Shown here: piece after piece, positions 27,014 through 36,677 of the stretch | Numbering within the stretch: position 1 is the stretch's first letter | Layout: the number at the start of each line of letters is the position of its first letter | Assembly (NCBI RefSeq): GCF_014042345.1 | Contig: NZ_JACEZT010000003.1 | Coordinates: 62,001 to 126,000, forward strand | From: Rugamonas brunnea | Lineage (GTDB): Bacteria > Pseudomonadota > Gammaproteobacteria > Burkholderiales > Burkholderiaceae_D | DNA: 64,000 nt | Direction of reading: 5' to 3' | Made by a program: the position numbers and the translations under genes | Notes under the pieces: model-generated | Told to the model about the DNA's origin: nothing | What the model saw: only the letters and a program-made list of their open reading frames with translations | The model's database searches: none

Positions 27014-27583
27014 ATGATGCGATTCCTTCTGTTCCTGATGCTCGGTGTGGCCGCCCCCGCGATGGCGCAAACACCAAAGCTTGAATTACCCAAGCTGGAA
27101 GTGTCGGTCAACCGGGTGGAACTGGACGTGCGCCACTTGTTCGAAGTACATGCGGTCGGCGCCGTGCAGGCTTCGCCCGCCACCGTGTGGCGCATCCTCA
27201 CCGACTATGAACGGATGGCCGAATTCGTGCCCGACCTGGAGTCGTGCAAGGTGCTGGCCCGGAATGGCAATGAAGTCATCGTTGAACAATTCGGCACGGC
27301 CCGCTTTTTGTTCATGTCCAAGTCCATCCACCTGATCGTGCGCGCCACCGAGCAACCGATGACGGCTATCGACATCGCCCTGATCTCGGGCGACATGAAG
27401 CACTATGAATCACATTGGGAGCTGGTGCCCGTGCCCGAGACGGGTGGCACCAAGGTGATCTACACGGGCCGGCTGGTGCCCAACTTCTACGTGCCGGGCA
27501 TCCTCGGCGCCAAGATCATCCGCCATGACATCGAACGCATGATGGCGGCCGTGCTCACGCGGCTCGACAGCAAGCGCGATTAA
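27014..27583 (+). CDS. exported SRPBCC/START-like lipid-binding family protein
   Basis: A 189-residue protein with a signal peptide (MMRFLLFLMLGVAAPAMAQ) and a single START-like fold. The pattern ASPATVWRILTDYERMAEFVPDLESCKVL is the usual entry of polyketide-cyclase/SRPBCC domains, followed by the amphipathic strands and the long C-terminal helix (IIRHDIERMMAAVLTRL). It probably binds a hydrophobic ligand in the periplasm. It is monocistronic, divergent from fadH. No catalytic residues can be assigned and the ligand is unknown. Confidence 0.75.
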   Translation: MMRFLLFLMLGVAAPAMAQTPKLELPKLEVSVNRVELDVRHLFEVHAVGAVQASPATVWRILTDYERMAEFVPDLESCKVLARNGNEVIVEQFGTARFLFMSKSIHLIVRATEQPMTAIDIALISGDMKHYESHWELVPVPETGGTKVIYTGRLVPNFYVPGILGAKIIRHDIERMMAAVLTRLDSKRD

Positions 27584-27621
27584 CAGGCAGTGCGATGGCG
27601 GCGGCCGGCCGCGCGCGGGCC

Positions 27622-28074
27622 TTACGCCAGATAGGTGTCGCGGTCGCGCAGTTCGGCGAAATTCTCCAGGCTGCCGATCTTGATCAGGATGGGATTGAGA
27701 CTGAGCTGGCTTTGCATGGCGCGCCACGCGAACAGCCATTCGTGCTCATCGGCCTCGGCGGCCGTCTTGGTGAAGGCCGCGCCCAGCGCGGCGCGGGTGC
27801 CGTATTCGACGGCGCCGTCGATGCCCGCCCAGCTGGGCAGCGCGCGCTGCACGGCGCGGTGCACGCGCTCGCCGAATTCTTCCGTGTTGTGGATGATCAG
27901 GCAGCTATCGGCGTTGAACTGCTCGAACAGCTTGCCGTCCCATACCTGGGAAAAGCTCAGCGTCAGGCAGTTCGACGCGGGACGCAGCACGAATTGCCCC
28001 TGGCGCAGGGCCAGCTCCAGGTCTTCGCGCACGCCGTAGCGGTACAGGGTGGGGGGGCGTTGATAATCGTGCAT
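27622..28074 (-). CDS. conserved-looking hypothetical protein
   Basis: A 150-residue soluble protein with no signal peptide or membrane segment. It contains TLYRYGVREDLELALRQGQFVLRPASNC, ADSCLIIHNTEEFGERVHRAVQRALPSW and a C-terminal SLENFAELRDRDTYLA. I do not recognise the family. It lies 54 bp downstream of the DUF2721-type membrane protein in the same direction, so the two are likely co-transcribed. It is convergent with the SRPBCC gene. Codon use matches the neighbours and the opposite frames are less convincing, so it is likely a real gene. Confidence 0.65.
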   Translation of the reverse strand: MHDYQRPPTLYRYGVREDLELALRQGQFVLRPASNCLTLSFSQVWDGKLFEQFNADSCLIIHNTEEFGERVHRAVQRALPSWAGIDGAVEYGTRAALGAAFTKTAAEADEHEWLFAWRAMQSQLSLNPILIKIGSLENFAELRDRDTYLA

Positions 28075-28128
28075 GATGGTATTCGGTTCGGTCTAAAGAG
28101 GCGGCGGCGGGGCGCCGGAGGATCAGGC

Positions 28129-28572
28129 TTATTCTACCGGCTGGCGCACGTGGCGGTGGGAACGCATGGCGGCCGAGGCGATAAAGATCTCGCGCAGGAA
28201 CGACACCAGGCTGCCGATCAGGCACATCATGGCCAGCACGAACATGCCGGCGATGTACTTGTCGAGCGGGAGATTGGTGATATCGTCCAGGAACAACATG
28301 GCGATGATCAGGCAGATCAGCAAGGCGCACGAGGTGGCCAGCGTGATCGACACGTTGATCAGGTGCGAGCGCCGGTACAGGGTGTCGAGCTCATTGAGGT
28401 AGGTATCGTTGTAACCCACGTCCAGCCGGTCCTCCAGCACCCGCGAACGGTCGATGATGCGGGCCAGGCGGTTGATCAGCACCATCAGGAAGGTGCCCAC
28501 GCCCGTCAGCAGGAAGACGGGCGCGATGGACAGCTGGATGATGTGGCCGATGTCGCCAATCTGTATGTTCAT
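28129..28572 (-). CDS. DUF2721-type small integral membrane protein
   Basis: A 147-residue inner-membrane protein with three hydrophobic segments (about 12-36, 75-95 and 105-130). The conserved N-terminal half reads IQLSIAPVFLLTGVGTFLMVLINRLARIIDRSR, the hallmark of the DUF2721 family. The basic loop RLARIIDRSRVLEDRL should face the cytoplasm. The function of the family is unknown. It is followed by the hypothetical gene at 27622-28074. Confidence 0.8.
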   Translation of the reverse strand: MNIQIGDIGHIIQLSIAPVFLLTGVGTFLMVLINRLARIIDRSRVLEDRLDVGYNDTYLNELDTLYRRSHLINVSITLATSCALLICLIIAMLFLDDITNLPLDKYIAGMFVLAMMCLIGSLVSFLREIFIASAAMRSHRHVRQPVE

Positions 28573-28635
28573 GAGAGCGATGATGGTTCCTCGATGCTGG
28601 TTGTCGCGCAGGCCGTAGTGTAGCAGGCGGCCCGC

Positions 28636-29589
28636 TTATTCAAAACGCCCGTGGCGACGGAACTGCTCGGTGGCCGCCACCAGCGCGCGCGCGATGCCCT
28701 GCTCCAGCGCGCCGTGGCCGGCGTCCGGGATCATCTTCAGCACGGCGCCTGGCCAGGCCCCATGCAGGCGGTGCGCCGACAGCGGCGGGCAGATCACGTC
28801 GTAGCGGCCCTGCACGATCACGGCCGGCAGGTGGGCGATGCGGCCCATGTCGCGGATCAGCTGGTCGTCCGTGAAGAAACCGAGGTTGGCCATGTAGTGC
28901 GATTCGAGCCGGCCCACGCCCAGGTCCAGCGCGTCGGACGAAGCCTCGTCCGGCTGCGGCAGCAGGAACACGCGCCGGCCCTCGAAGCGGCTCCAGGCGC
29001 GCACGGCCGGCCAGTAGACGTCGGGGTTGTCGCTCATGATGCGGTCGACATAGGCCTGCAGCAGGTTGCCGCGCTCGGCCAGCGGAATCGGCGCGATGAA
29101 TTCCTCGTACAGCTCGGGATAGAACCACTGCACGCCGTGGATGAACCAGTCGATCTCGGCCTGGGTGCACAGGAAGATGCCGCGCAACACGAAGCCCAGG
29201 CAGCGCTCGGGGTGGGCCTGACCGTAGGCCAGCGCCAGCGTGGAACCCCACGAGCCGCCGAACACCAGCCACTGGCTGATGCCAAACAGCTCGCGCAGGC
29301 GCTCGATGTCCTCCACCAGCAACTGGGTGGTGTTGGCCTGGCATTCGCCGAGCGGGGTCGATTTGCCGGCGCCGCGCTGGTCGAACAGGATCACCCGGTA
29401 ATGGTCGGGATCGAAGAAGCGCCGGTGCTGCGGCGACAGGCCGGCGCCCGGTCCGCCGTGCAGGAAGATCACCGGCATGCCATCCGGGTTGCCCACCTCC
29501 TCCCAGTAAATCGTGTGCAGGTCGTCGACGGCCAGCATGCCCTGGCGGCGCGGCGTGATGGGAGGGAACAGGGGCGACGTGTCGGGCAT
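28636..29589 (-). CDS. pip: prolyl aminopeptidase
   Basis: Cytoplasmic alpha/beta-hydrolase (317 residues) that removes N-terminal proline from peptides. It shows the oxyanion-hole motif HGGPG (44-48), the nucleophile elbow GGSWGS with Ser113, the acidic residue in QGRYDVICPP and the catalytic His in DAGHGALE. ATG at 29589 is chosen because AAGGAG lies 6 bp upstream; the ATG 39 bp earlier has no ribosome-binding site. It lies downstream of phaB but a strong terminator separates them, so it is probably expressed alone. Confidence 0.93.
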   Translation of the reverse strand: MPDTSPLFPPITPRRQGMLAVDDLHTIYWEEVGNPDGMPVIFLHGGPGAGLSPQHRRFFDPDHYRVILFDQRGAGKSTPLGECQANTTQLLVEDIERLRELFGISQWLVFGGSWGSTLALAYGQAHPERCLGFVLRGIFLCTQAEIDWFIHGVQWFYPELYEEFIAPIPLAERGNLLQAYVDRIMSDNPDVYWPAVRAWSRFEGRRVFLLPQPDEASSDALDLGVGRLESHYMANLGFFTDDQLIRDMGRIAHLPAVIVQGRYDVICPPLSAHRLHGAWPGAVLKMIPDAGHGALEQGIARALVAATEQFRRHGRFE

Positions 29590-29650
29590 GGCGACTCCTT
29601 TGCATGAGCGGGACGGGTGATACCGCATTGTACTTGAGCCCGCCGCACAT

Positions 29651-29681
29651 AAAAAAAGCGCTGCCCGAAGGCAGCGCTTTT
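29651..29681 (-). terminator. intrinsic terminator of phaB
   Basis: AAAAGCGCTGCC and GGCAGCGCTTTT pair around CGAA, followed on the minus strand by a T-run. It ends the phaA-phaB message 20 bp after the phaB stop. Confidence 0.93.
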
Positions 29682-29701
29682 GGTGTCGCGTGCGACCGCG
29701 A

Positions 29702-30442
29702 TCAGGACATGTGCTGGCCGCCGTTGATGGCGATGTTGGCGCCGGTGACGAAAGCCGCTTCGTCCGACGACAGGTAGGCCACCAGGCCAGCCACTTCTTC
29801 CGGCTTGCCCAGGCGGGCCATCGGAATTTGCGGGATGATCTTGGTGTCCAGCACTTCCTGCGGGATCTCCATCACCATCTTGGTGCCGATGTAGCCAGGC
29901 GAGATGGTGTTGACGGTCACGCCCTTGCGGGCCACTTCCAGCGCCAGCGACTTGGTGAAGCCGTGCATGCCGGCCTTGGCGGCCGCATAGTTGGTCTGGC
30001 CGAACGCGCCCTTCTGGCCGTTGACGGAGGAAATGTTAATGATACGGCCCCAGCCGCGCTCCACCATGCCATCGCACACCGGCTTGGTCATGTTGAACAC
30101 GGAATCCAGGTTGGTGGCCATGACGGCGTCCCAGTTGGTCTTGTCCATCTTCTTGAACGTCATGTCGCGCGTGATACCCGCGTTGTTGACCAGCACATCC
30201 ACCGGACCGATATCCTTGGTGATGGCTGCCACGCACGCTGCCGCCGAATCGTAATCGGCCACGTCGCATGGATACGCCTTGAAGTTGAAGCCCTGGTCAC
30301 GGGTGGTGGCCAGCCAGTCATTGACTTTGGTATTGCCAGGGGAATACGTTGTCACGACGGTGTAGCCCAGTGCTGCCAGCTTGAAACACACTGCTTCGCC
30401 CAGACCACCCATGCCGCCCGTTACTAATGCAACTCTTGCCAT
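29702..30442 (-). CDS. phaB: acetoacetyl-CoA reductase
   Basis: Reduces acetoacetyl-CoA to (R)-3-hydroxybutyryl-CoA with NADPH, the second step of polyhydroxybutyrate synthesis. A short-chain dehydrogenase of 246 residues with the cofactor motif TGGMGGLGEA, the NNAG segment, the catalytic Ser in NISSVNGQKG and YAAAK. SVNGQKGAFGQTNYAAAKAG is characteristic of PhaB rather than FabG. ATG at 30442 has GAGGGGAC upstream. It follows phaA by 85 bp on the same strand. The polymerase phaC is not in the window. Confidence 0.94.
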   Translation of the reverse strand: MARVALVTGGMGGLGEAVCFKLAALGYTVVTTYSPGNTKVNDWLATTRDQGFNFKAYPCDVADYDSAAACVAAITKDIGPVDVLVNNAGITRDMTFKKMDKTNWDAVMATNLDSVFNMTKPVCDGMVERGWGRIINISSVNGQKGAFGQTNYAAAKAGMHGFTKSLALEVARKGVTVNTISPGYIGTKMVMEIPQEVLDTKIIPQIPMARLGKPEEVAGLVAYLSSDEAAFVTGANIAINGGQHMS

Positions 30443-30527
30443 TTTTCGTCCCCTCGTTTTCAACAACTACAATAAAATCGTTGCCCGCCTACCGCGCGGG
30501 CCGCTGACTGCTTACTGCTAACCGTGC

Positions 30528-31706
30528 TTACTCGCGTTCGACCGCCAGCGCCACGCCCATGCCGCCGCCGATGCACAGCGAGGCCAAGCCCTTCTTGGCG
30601 TCGCGCCGCACCATCTCGTGCAACAGCGTGACCAGGATGCGGGCGCCGGAGGCGCCGATCGGGTGGCCGATGGCGATGGCGCCACCGTTGACGTTGATCT
30701 TGCTGGTGTCCCAGCCCATCTCCTTGTTGACGGCGATGGCCTGGGCCGCGAACGCTTCGTTGATCTCCATCAGGTCCAGGTCCTGCGGCGTCCAGCCGGC
30801 CTTTTTCAGGCACAGGCGGGCGGCCGACACGGGGCCCATGCCCATCACGGACGGGTCGATGCCGGACGAGGCGTAGGCTTTCACGCGCGCCAGCGGGGTC
30901 AGGCCCAGCGACTTGGCTTGCGAGGCCGGCATCATGATCACGGCGGCGGCGCCGTCGTTGATGCCCGAGGCGTTGCCGGCCGTGACCGTGCCATCCTTGG
31001 CGAACGCGGGGCGCAGGCCCTGCAGCGATTCGAGCGTGGAACCGGGTTTCACGTATTCATCGTTGTCGAACACGATGGTGCCCTTCTTCTGGGCGATTTC
31101 CAGCGGCAGGATTTCATCCTTGAACTTGCCGGCCTTTTGCGCCGCTTCCGCCTTCAGTTGCGACTGCAGCGCGAACTCGTCCTGCTCGGCGCGCGAAATC
31201 TCGTATTTCTTGGCCACGTTCTCAGCCGTGATGCCCATGTGGTACTGGTTGTAGACGTCCCACAGGCCGTCCACGATCATGGTGTCGACCATCTTGAAGT
31301 CGCCCATGCGGAAACCGTCGCGCGAGCCGTTCATGGCGTGCGGCGCAGCGCTCATGTTCTCCTGGCCGCCGGCGATGATGATGCTGGCGTCGCCGCACTT
31401 GATGGCCTGGGCCGCCAGGTGGGTCGCCTTCAGGCCACTGCCGCACACCTTGTTGATGGTGTAGGCGGGCACGCTGTTGGGCAGGCCGGCCTTGATCACG
31501 GCCTGACGGGCCGGGTTCTGGCCCACGGCGGCCGTCAGCACTTGTCCCAGGATGGCTTCGCTGATCAGTTCTGGCGCAATGCCAGTCTTGGCCAGCAAGC
31601 CCTTGATCACGTGCGCGCCCAATTCCGAGGCGGGGATTTTCGCCAGACTGCCACCGAACTTGCCGACTGCGGTGCGGCCTGCGGCCACGATAACTACATC
31701 TTCCAT
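30528..31706 (-). CDS. phaA: acetyl-CoA C-acetyltransferase (beta-ketothiolase)
   Basis: Joins two acetyl-CoA to acetoacetyl-CoA, the first step of polyhydroxybutyrate synthesis (reversible). The 392-residue thiolase has the acyl-accepting Cys88 in [11 protein letters not shown], the His of [16 protein letters not shown] and the second Cys378 in [12 protein letters not shown] at 31706 has GGAG 6 bp upstream; the ATG 12 bp before it is less likely. phaB follows, giving a two-gene unit ended by a terminator. Confidence 0.94.
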   Translation of the reverse strand: MEDVVIVAAGRTAVGKFGGSLAKIPASELGAHVIKGLLAKTGIAPELISEAILGQVLTAAVGQNPARQAVIKAGLPNSVPAYTINKVCGSGLKATHLAAQAIKCGDASIIIAGGQENMSAAPHAMNGSRDGFRMGDFKMVDTMIVDGLWDVYNQYHMGITAENVAKKYEISRAEQDEFALQSQLKAEAAQKAGKFKDEILPLEIAQKKGTIVFDNDEYVKPGSTLESLQGLRPAFAKDGTVTAGNASGINDGAAAVIMMPASQAKSLGLTPLARVKAYASSGIDPSVMGMGPVSAARLCLKKAGWTPQDLDLMEINEAFAAQAIAVNKEMGWDTSKINVNGGAIAIGHPIGASGARILVTLLHEMVRRDAKKGLASLCIGGGMGVALAVERE

Positions 31707-31880
31707 GTGTTTCTCCAATGCGCCGGTGGGAACCGGCTTAGTTATGCCACAAACTTCAAGACTCCATCAAGCAACTGGTTGCTCAATTACAAAATGCATT
31801 GTCGTTGCGTCTCGTGCATGTCATATCGACAAGCCCGCGCTTCGATCATACGCCGGCCGTGCGAACGGCGGCGCCCGCTT

Positions 31881-32087
31881 CTAGCGCTTGGAATCAACTG
31901 GCGCCCACAAAATCTGTCTAGCAGCAACCGTGCCAGTGGCTAAGGTGCTGCGGTAAACATCGGCCTGGCGCTCTGCGCACAACAGGCCGCCGTCCAGCAT
32001 CGCTTGCGTGTAAGCGCGCAGCGCGGCCAGCTGCGCGTGCATCAATGTGGTGCCTGCTTCGGAACATTGTTGTGCAATATCAAACAT
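31881..32087 (-). CDS. short protein upstream of phaA, possibly phasin-related
   Basis: A 68-residue protein with no signal peptide: one amphipathic helical stretch, CSEAGTTLMHAQLAALRAYTQAMLDGG, then a second, ERQADVYRSTLATGTVAARQILW. Helical, Ala/Gln-rich segments like these are seen in phasins that coat PHB granules, but phasins are usually about 180 residues. AAAGG lies 5 bp before the ATG, so translation is credible. It precedes phaA by about 175 bp on the same strand. The phasin idea rests on composition and position only. Confidence 0.55.
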   Translation of the reverse strand: MFDIAQQCSEAGTTLMHAQLAALRAYTQAMLDGGLLCAERQADVYRSTLATGTVAARQILWAPVDSKR

Positions 32088-32202
32088 GGTGACCTTTCGT
32101 TCTCACTGTTGAGCTGAGCCCCACATCGTATGCGGCGGGCGCCAGTGAGCGTTGATCTGTATCAAAGCTACTTAATCATTCTGAAGAACGGATGCCAATT
32201 TG

Positions 32203-33111
32203 TCACGATAATAATTTGATACCATCAAGGCTGGCCGCACACTGCTCCCGTATCACATTGACGAAGTCCAGCACGTAGGCTTTCTGCCGCAGCGCCTCGG
32301 GCACGGACACGAACAAATCACTCCACAAGCCCAGCTCGCCCACCGGCTTGGCGATCACATAGTCGTAATCGACATAGTTCTTGATGGCCCAGTTGGGCAG
32401 GGCCGCCACGCCGCGGCGGCTGGCCACCAGTTGCAGGATGGCCACCGTCAGCTCGGCCGTGCGGCGCTCGAAATGGATGCCGGCCGGGCGCAGCACTTCG
32501 CGGATCAGGTCGATACGCTCCTCGGGCACGGGATAGGTGATCAGGGTCTCGCCCTCGAAATCGGCGGCGGCCAGCCGGCGCGCGCCCTGCAAGCGGTGCT
32601 TCTGCGCCATTACCACCAGGATCTCAAAGCGGAACAGGGGGAAGGTGGCGAACTCGCTGCTGTAGTCGGAACCGATCACGAGGTCGGCCGCGCCGCTGCG
32701 CAGCAGCTCGGCCGGCTCGCTGTGGAAGCCCGACACCAGGTCGATCTCCACGTCCGGCCAGCGCTGGCGGAACTCATCCATCACCGGCATCAGCCAGTCG
32801 AAACAGGTGTGGCATTCCAGCGCCACGCGCAGCTGGCCCTGGTCGCCCTGCGACAGCCGGGCCACGTCGCGCTCGGCCTGTTCAATTTCCGGCAGCAGCA
32901 GATCAGCCAGCTTGAGCAGGCGCGAACCGGTGGCCGTGAAACCGATGGGCACCGACTTGCGTTCGAACAAGGGACCGCCGTAGCGGTCCTCCAGCAGCTT
33001 GATTTGGTGCGACAGGGCCGATTGCGTGAGGTTCAGCAGCTGGGCCGCACGCACCAGGCTGCCTGCGGAGCGCAGCGCGCTCAGGGTTCGGAGGTGGCGA
33101 ATTTCGAGCAT
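32203..33111 (-). CDS. metR: LysR-family regulator of methionine synthesis
   Basis: A 302-residue LysR-type regulator, divergent from metE. The winged helix-turn-helix (about 1-60) includes GSLVRAAQLLNLTQSALSHQIKLLEDRYG. The effector domain (about 90-295) keeps CHTCFDWLMPVMDEFR and the FPLFRFEILVVMAQKH region typical of MetR, whose co-effector is homocysteine. A TGAA-N5-TTCA site lies 10 bp upstream of its own start, so it probably represses itself and activates metE. The identity is supported by sequence type, partner gene and site together. Confidence 0.93.
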   Translation of the reverse strand: MLEIRHLRTLSALRSAGSLVRAAQLLNLTQSALSHQIKLLEDRYGGPLFERKSVPIGFTATGSRLLKLADLLLPEIEQAERDVARLSQGDQGQLRVALECHTCFDWLMPVMDEFRQRWPDVEIDLVSGFHSEPAELLRSGAADLVIGSDYSSEFATFPLFRFEILVVMAQKHRLQGARRLAAADFEGETLITYPVPEERIDLIREVLRPAGIHFERRTAELTVAILQLVASRRGVAALPNWAIKNYVDYDYVIAKPVGELGLWSDLFVSVPEALRQKAYVLDFVNVIREQCAASLDGIKLLS

Positions 33112-33120
33112 GGTCTATAT

Positions 33121-33140
33121 ATGAAACTTTTTCATGTGAA
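33121..33140. promoter_or_regulatory. MetR binding site between metR and metE
   Basis: TGAAACTTTTTCA (33122-33134) is an exact TGAA-N5-TTCA MetR box, extended to a 15-bp interrupted palindrome by flanking A and T. A TGAA half-site follows at 33137. It is about 90 bp upstream of metE and adjacent to the metR start. Confidence 0.85.
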
Positions 33141-33220
33141 GCCGCAAAATCTTTCGTTTTGATTATAGACCGGAATGCCGCACACTTTATCGCACCATTA
33201 TGAAATGTAGATGACAAAAC

Positions 33221-35644
33221 ATGACAAACATACAAATTCACATCCCCGGCTTCCCCCGCATCGGCGCAGCACGCGAACTCAAGACGGCGCTCGAACGCCA
33301 CTGGCGCGGCGAACTGCCGGCCGCCGCACTGGAGCAGACCGGGCGCGACCTGCGCGCCCGCCACTGGGCCGTGCAGCGCTTGGCCGGCCTGGACCACGTG
33401 ACCGTGGGCGACTTCGCGTGGTACGACCACGTGGCCAACCACATCCAGCTGCTCGGTTGCGAGCCAGCCCGCTTCGGCTTCACGCCCGGGCAGGACGCCT
33501 TGCAGCGCTACTTCACCATGGCGCGCGGCGATACCGGCCACCATGCCCATGCCGGCTGCGCGCACGGCCACGCGTGCCAGCAAGGCGCAGCGCTGGAGAT
33601 GACCAAATGGTTTGACACCAACTACCACTACCTGGTGCCCGAATTCGCGGCGGATACCGCATTTTCCCTGCACGCCGAACGACTGCTGGCGGAAGTGGCG
33701 GAAGCGCAGGCGCTGGGCCACCCGGTCAAGGCCGTGCTGCTGGGCCCGCTCACTTTCCTGTGGCTGGGCAAGGAAAAAGGCGAACCCGGTTTCGACCGGC
33801 TGGACCTGCTGGAACGCCTGCTGCCCGTGTATGGCGCGCTGCTGGCGCAACTGAAGCGCGCCGGCGCAGCCTGGGTCCAGATCGACGAACCCATCCTGGG
33901 CCTGGACTTGCCGGCAGCGTGGCGCAACGCGTTCGAACCGGCGTACTGGCAATTGAGCCAGGCCGGCGCGCCCTTGCTGCTGGCCACCTATTTCTCGCCG
34001 CTCGAAGAAAACCTGGGACTGGCCTGCCGCCTGTCCGTGGCCGGCCTGCACGTGGACGGCGTGCGCGCCGCCCACGAACTGACCAGCGTGGCCGACTGGC
34101 TGCCCGGCCACAAGGTGCTGTCGGTCGGCATCGTCGACGGCCGCAATGTATGGCGCACCGACCTCGACGCGGCGTTGGCCGTGCTGCGCCCCCTGTGCGC
34201 GAAACGCTCAGGCCAGTTGTGGCTGTCGACCTCGTGCTCGCTGCTGCACGTGCCCTACAGCCTGCAGCAGGAATCGGCGCTGGACCCGGAGATCCGCTCG
34301 TGGCTGGCATTCGCGACGGAAAAACTGGACGAACTGGCCCTGCTGCGCACCGCCCTGGCCGGCGCTGATGCAGCCAACGCAGCCGACACAGCCGGCACAG
34401 CTGATACTGCTGACATAGCCGCCCCAGTTGGCACAACCGGCACCGCTGACACCGCCGACCTGACTGCCGCACTGGCGGCAGCGCGGGCCGCCGTGGCCAG
34501 CCGCCGCGCCAGCCCACGCGTCCACAACGCCGCCGTGGCGGCCCGCCTGGCCGACCTGGCGCAGGGGGAACGCTGCGCCGACCGCCGCGCCTCGCCGTTC
34601 CCGCAGCGCCAGGTGGCGCAGCGCGAACGGCTGGGCTTGCCCTCCTTCCCCACCACCACCATCGGCTCGTTCCCGCAGACGGCCGACATCCGCGCCGCGC
34701 GCGCCGCGCACAAACGCGGCGAACTCGACGCGGCCAGCTACGAACGCGCCATGCTGGCGCACATCGCCGACGCCGTGCACCGCCAGGAACTGCTGGGCCT
34801 GGACGTGCTGGTGCACGGCGAGGCCGAGCGCAACGACATGGTCGAGTATTTCGGCGAACAGCTCGATGGTTTCACCTTCACGCAGCATGGCTGGGTGCAA
34901 TCGTACGGTTCGCGCTGCGTCAAGCCGCCGCTGATCTATGGCGACGTGTCCCGCCCGCAGCCGATGACGGTGGCCTGGACCGCGCACGCCCAGCGCCTGA
35001 CCAAGCGCCCGATGAAGGGCATGCTGACGGGGCCGGTGACCATCCTGCAATGGTCGTTCGTGCGCGACGACCAGCCGCGCGCCACCACGGCACGCCAGAT
35101 CGCGCTGGCCATCCGCGACGAAGTGGCGGACCTGGAGCAAGCCGGCATCGCCATCATCCAGATCGACGAACCGGCGCTGCGCGAAGGCTTGCCGCTGCGG
35201 CGCGCGCGCTGGGACGACTATCTCGACTGGGCCACGGGCGCGTTCCGCCTGACGGCGGCCGTGGCGAGCGACAGCACCCAGATCCACACCCACATGTGCT
35301 ATGCCGAGTTCAACGACATCCTGCCGCAGATCGCGGCCATGGACGCGGACGTGATCACGATCGAGACCAGCCGCTCGGACATGGAGTTGCTGGCCGGCTT
35401 CGGCCAGTTCCGCTACCCCAACGAAATCGGGCCGGGCGTGTACGACATCCACTCGCCGCGCGTGCCGGACCAGGAACAGATGGTGCGGCTGCTGCGCAAG
35501 GCCAGCGCCGTGATCGCGCCCGACCAGCTGTGGGTCAACCCCGACTGCGGCCTGAAAACGCGCGGCTGGGATGAGACGGAAGCGGCCCTGCGCAACATGG
35601 TGGCCGCCGCCCGCCAGTTGCGCGAGGAGCACGCGATCTACTAA
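33221..35644 (+). CDS. metE: cobalamin-independent methionine synthase
   Basis: Transfers the methyl group of 5-methyltetrahydropteroyltriglutamate to homocysteine. At 807 residues it is about 50 longer than the usual 750-760. The two barrel domains are complete. The C-terminal one has the [12 protein letters not shown] entry, [15 protein letters not shown], and the zinc ligands in HTHMCYAEF and [10 protein letters not shown]. The extra length lies at the domain junction (about residues 382-417) as a low-complexity run of Ala, Asp, Thr and Gly repeats. It should be a flexible linker, not a defect. Regulated by MetR through the site upstream. A palindromic element ends the gene. Confidence 0.95.
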   Translation: MTNIQIHIPGFPRIGAARELKTALERHWRGELPAAALEQTGRDLRARHWAVQRLAGLDHVTVGDFAWYDHVANHIQLLGCEPARFGFTPGQDALQRYFTMARGDTGHHAHAGCAHGHACQQGAALEMTKWFDTNYHYLVPEFAADTAFSLHAERLLAEVAEAQALGHPVKAVLLGPLTFLWLGKEKGEPGFDRLDLLERLLPVYGALLAQLKRAGAAWVQIDEPILGLDLPAAWRNAFEPAYWQLSQAGAPLLLATYFSPLEENLGLACRLSVAGLHVDGVRAAHELTSVADWLPGHKVLSVGIVDGRNVWRTDLDAALAVLRPLCAKRSGQLWLSTSCSLLHVPYSLQQESALDPEIRSWLAFATEKLDELALLRTALAGADAANAADTAGTADTADIAAPVGTTGTADTADLTAALAAARAAVASRRASPRVHNAAVAARLADLAQGERCADRRASPFPQRQVAQRERLGLPSFPTTTIGSFPQTADIRAARAAHKRGELDAASYERAMLAHIADAVHRQELLGLDVLVHGEAERNDMVEYFGEQLDGFTFTQHGWVQSYGSRCVKPPLIYGDVSRPQPMTVAWTAHAQRLTKRPMKGMLTGPVTILQWSFVRDDQPRATTARQIALAIRDEVADLEQAGIAIIQIDEPALREGLPLRRARWDDYLDWATGAFRLTAAVASDSTQIHTHMCYAEFNDILPQIAAMDADVITIETSRSDMELLAGFGQFRYPNEIGPGVYDIHSPRVPDQEQMVRLLRKASAVIAPDQLWVNPDCGLKTRGWDETEAALRNMVAAARQLREEHAIY

Positions 35645-35655
35645 ACACCACAACG

Positions 35656-35719
35656 AAAACCGGGGTCAGGTCATGCGATAGGGCAAAATTGCTTGATCGC
35701 ATGACCTGACCCCGGTTTT
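35656..35719. repeat. REP-like palindrome, copy 3, also metE terminator
   Basis: A perfect 24-bp inverted repeat (35656-35679 with 35696-35719) encloses a 16-base loop. The arms begin AAAACCGGGGTCAGGTC and end in TTTT, so it can work as an intrinsic terminator for metE. The arms nearly match the element at 51400-51464. Confidence 0.9.
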
Positions 35720-35857
35720 GGCATTGCGCATGCCAACCGGCCCGCAAGCCGCGCCAACAGCCGCTTTGATGTCGTGCGGCCCTCCCATTTCCGGACTTTC
35801 CACAGTAAAATGTGTGCGCCTGCGCATGCGCGCGGGCTAACCCTTACCCTGTCGCCC

Positions 35858-36649
35858 ATGTCCAACAGCCTGTTCCAGAAGCCTATCGAAATCAAGATTT
35901 CCACCGTGGTCGCCGTGTCCGCCATCCTGTCCACCGCGGACCGCATCGCCTTGGGCGCGGCGCTCAACGATATGACGGGTGGCTCGGCCGACTTTTTCGA
36001 AGATGACCTGACCGTGATCGACATCGGCGCGCTGCCACCGGGCGGCGAGGCCATCGACTGGGAAGCCATCATCGCTCTGCTGAAAAAATACCGGCTCAAT
36101 CCCGTGGCCGTGCGCAACGCGCCGCCCGAGATGGCCGACGCCATCCTGGCCCACGGCCTGAGCCTGGAAACGGCCGCCAAGCCGCGCAAGGAAGCGGAGG
36201 CGCCAGCCGCCGCCGCCCCGGCCGCGATCGCACCAGCGCCAGCACCGGCGCCGGCCGCCGCGCCCGCCCCGGTGGCGGCCCCGGCCACGGCCGTGGTCAG
36301 CCCCGGCACCCTGATCATCGACACCCCGGTGCGGGCCGGCCAGCGTATCTACGCGCGCGGCTGCGACCTGATCGTCACGGCCGTCGTCAACAATGGCGCC
36401 GAACTGATCGCCGACGGCAGCATCCACGTCTACAACACCCTGAACGGGCGCGCGCTGGCGGGCGCCTCGGGCAATGCCGACGCGCGCATCTTCGCCATGG
36501 CGATGGCGCCGGAACTGCTGTCGATCGCCGGCGTGTACCGTACCTTCGAGGACGGTTTCCCGGCCGAATATGCACGTGCGCCGGCACAAATTCGCCTGGT
36601 GGGCGACCGAATCGATATACTATCTGTCAACTCCGCATCCCGCGCTTAA
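35858..36649 (+). CDS. minC: septum site-determining protein MinC
   Basis: Inhibits FtsZ polymerisation near the poles so division occurs at mid-cell. The 263-residue protein has an N-terminal FtsZ-interacting domain (about 1-110, FQKPIEIKISTVVAVSAIL), an Ala/Pro linker (about 115-150) and the C-terminal beta-helix that binds MinD (GTLIIDTPVRAGQRIYARG, HVYNTLNGRALAGASG). ATG at 35858 fits the family start; the upstream frame to 35774 has no support. It opens the minCDE operon, 28 bp before minD. Confidence 0.94.
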   Translation: MSNSLFQKPIEIKISTVVAVSAILSTADRIALGAALNDMTGGSADFFEDDLTVIDIGALPPGGEAIDWEAIIALLKKYRLNPVAVRNAPPEMADAILAHGLSLETAAKPRKEAEAPAAAAPAAIAPAPAPAPAAAPAPVAAPATAVVSPGTLIIDTPVRAGQRIYARGCDLIVTAVVNNGAELIADGSIHVYNTLNGRALAGASGNADARIFAMAMAPELLSIAGVYRTFEDGFPAEYARAPAQIRLVGDRIDILSVNSASRA

Positions 36650-36677
36650 GCACCGGGCTCTCTGAAAAGGATTATTT

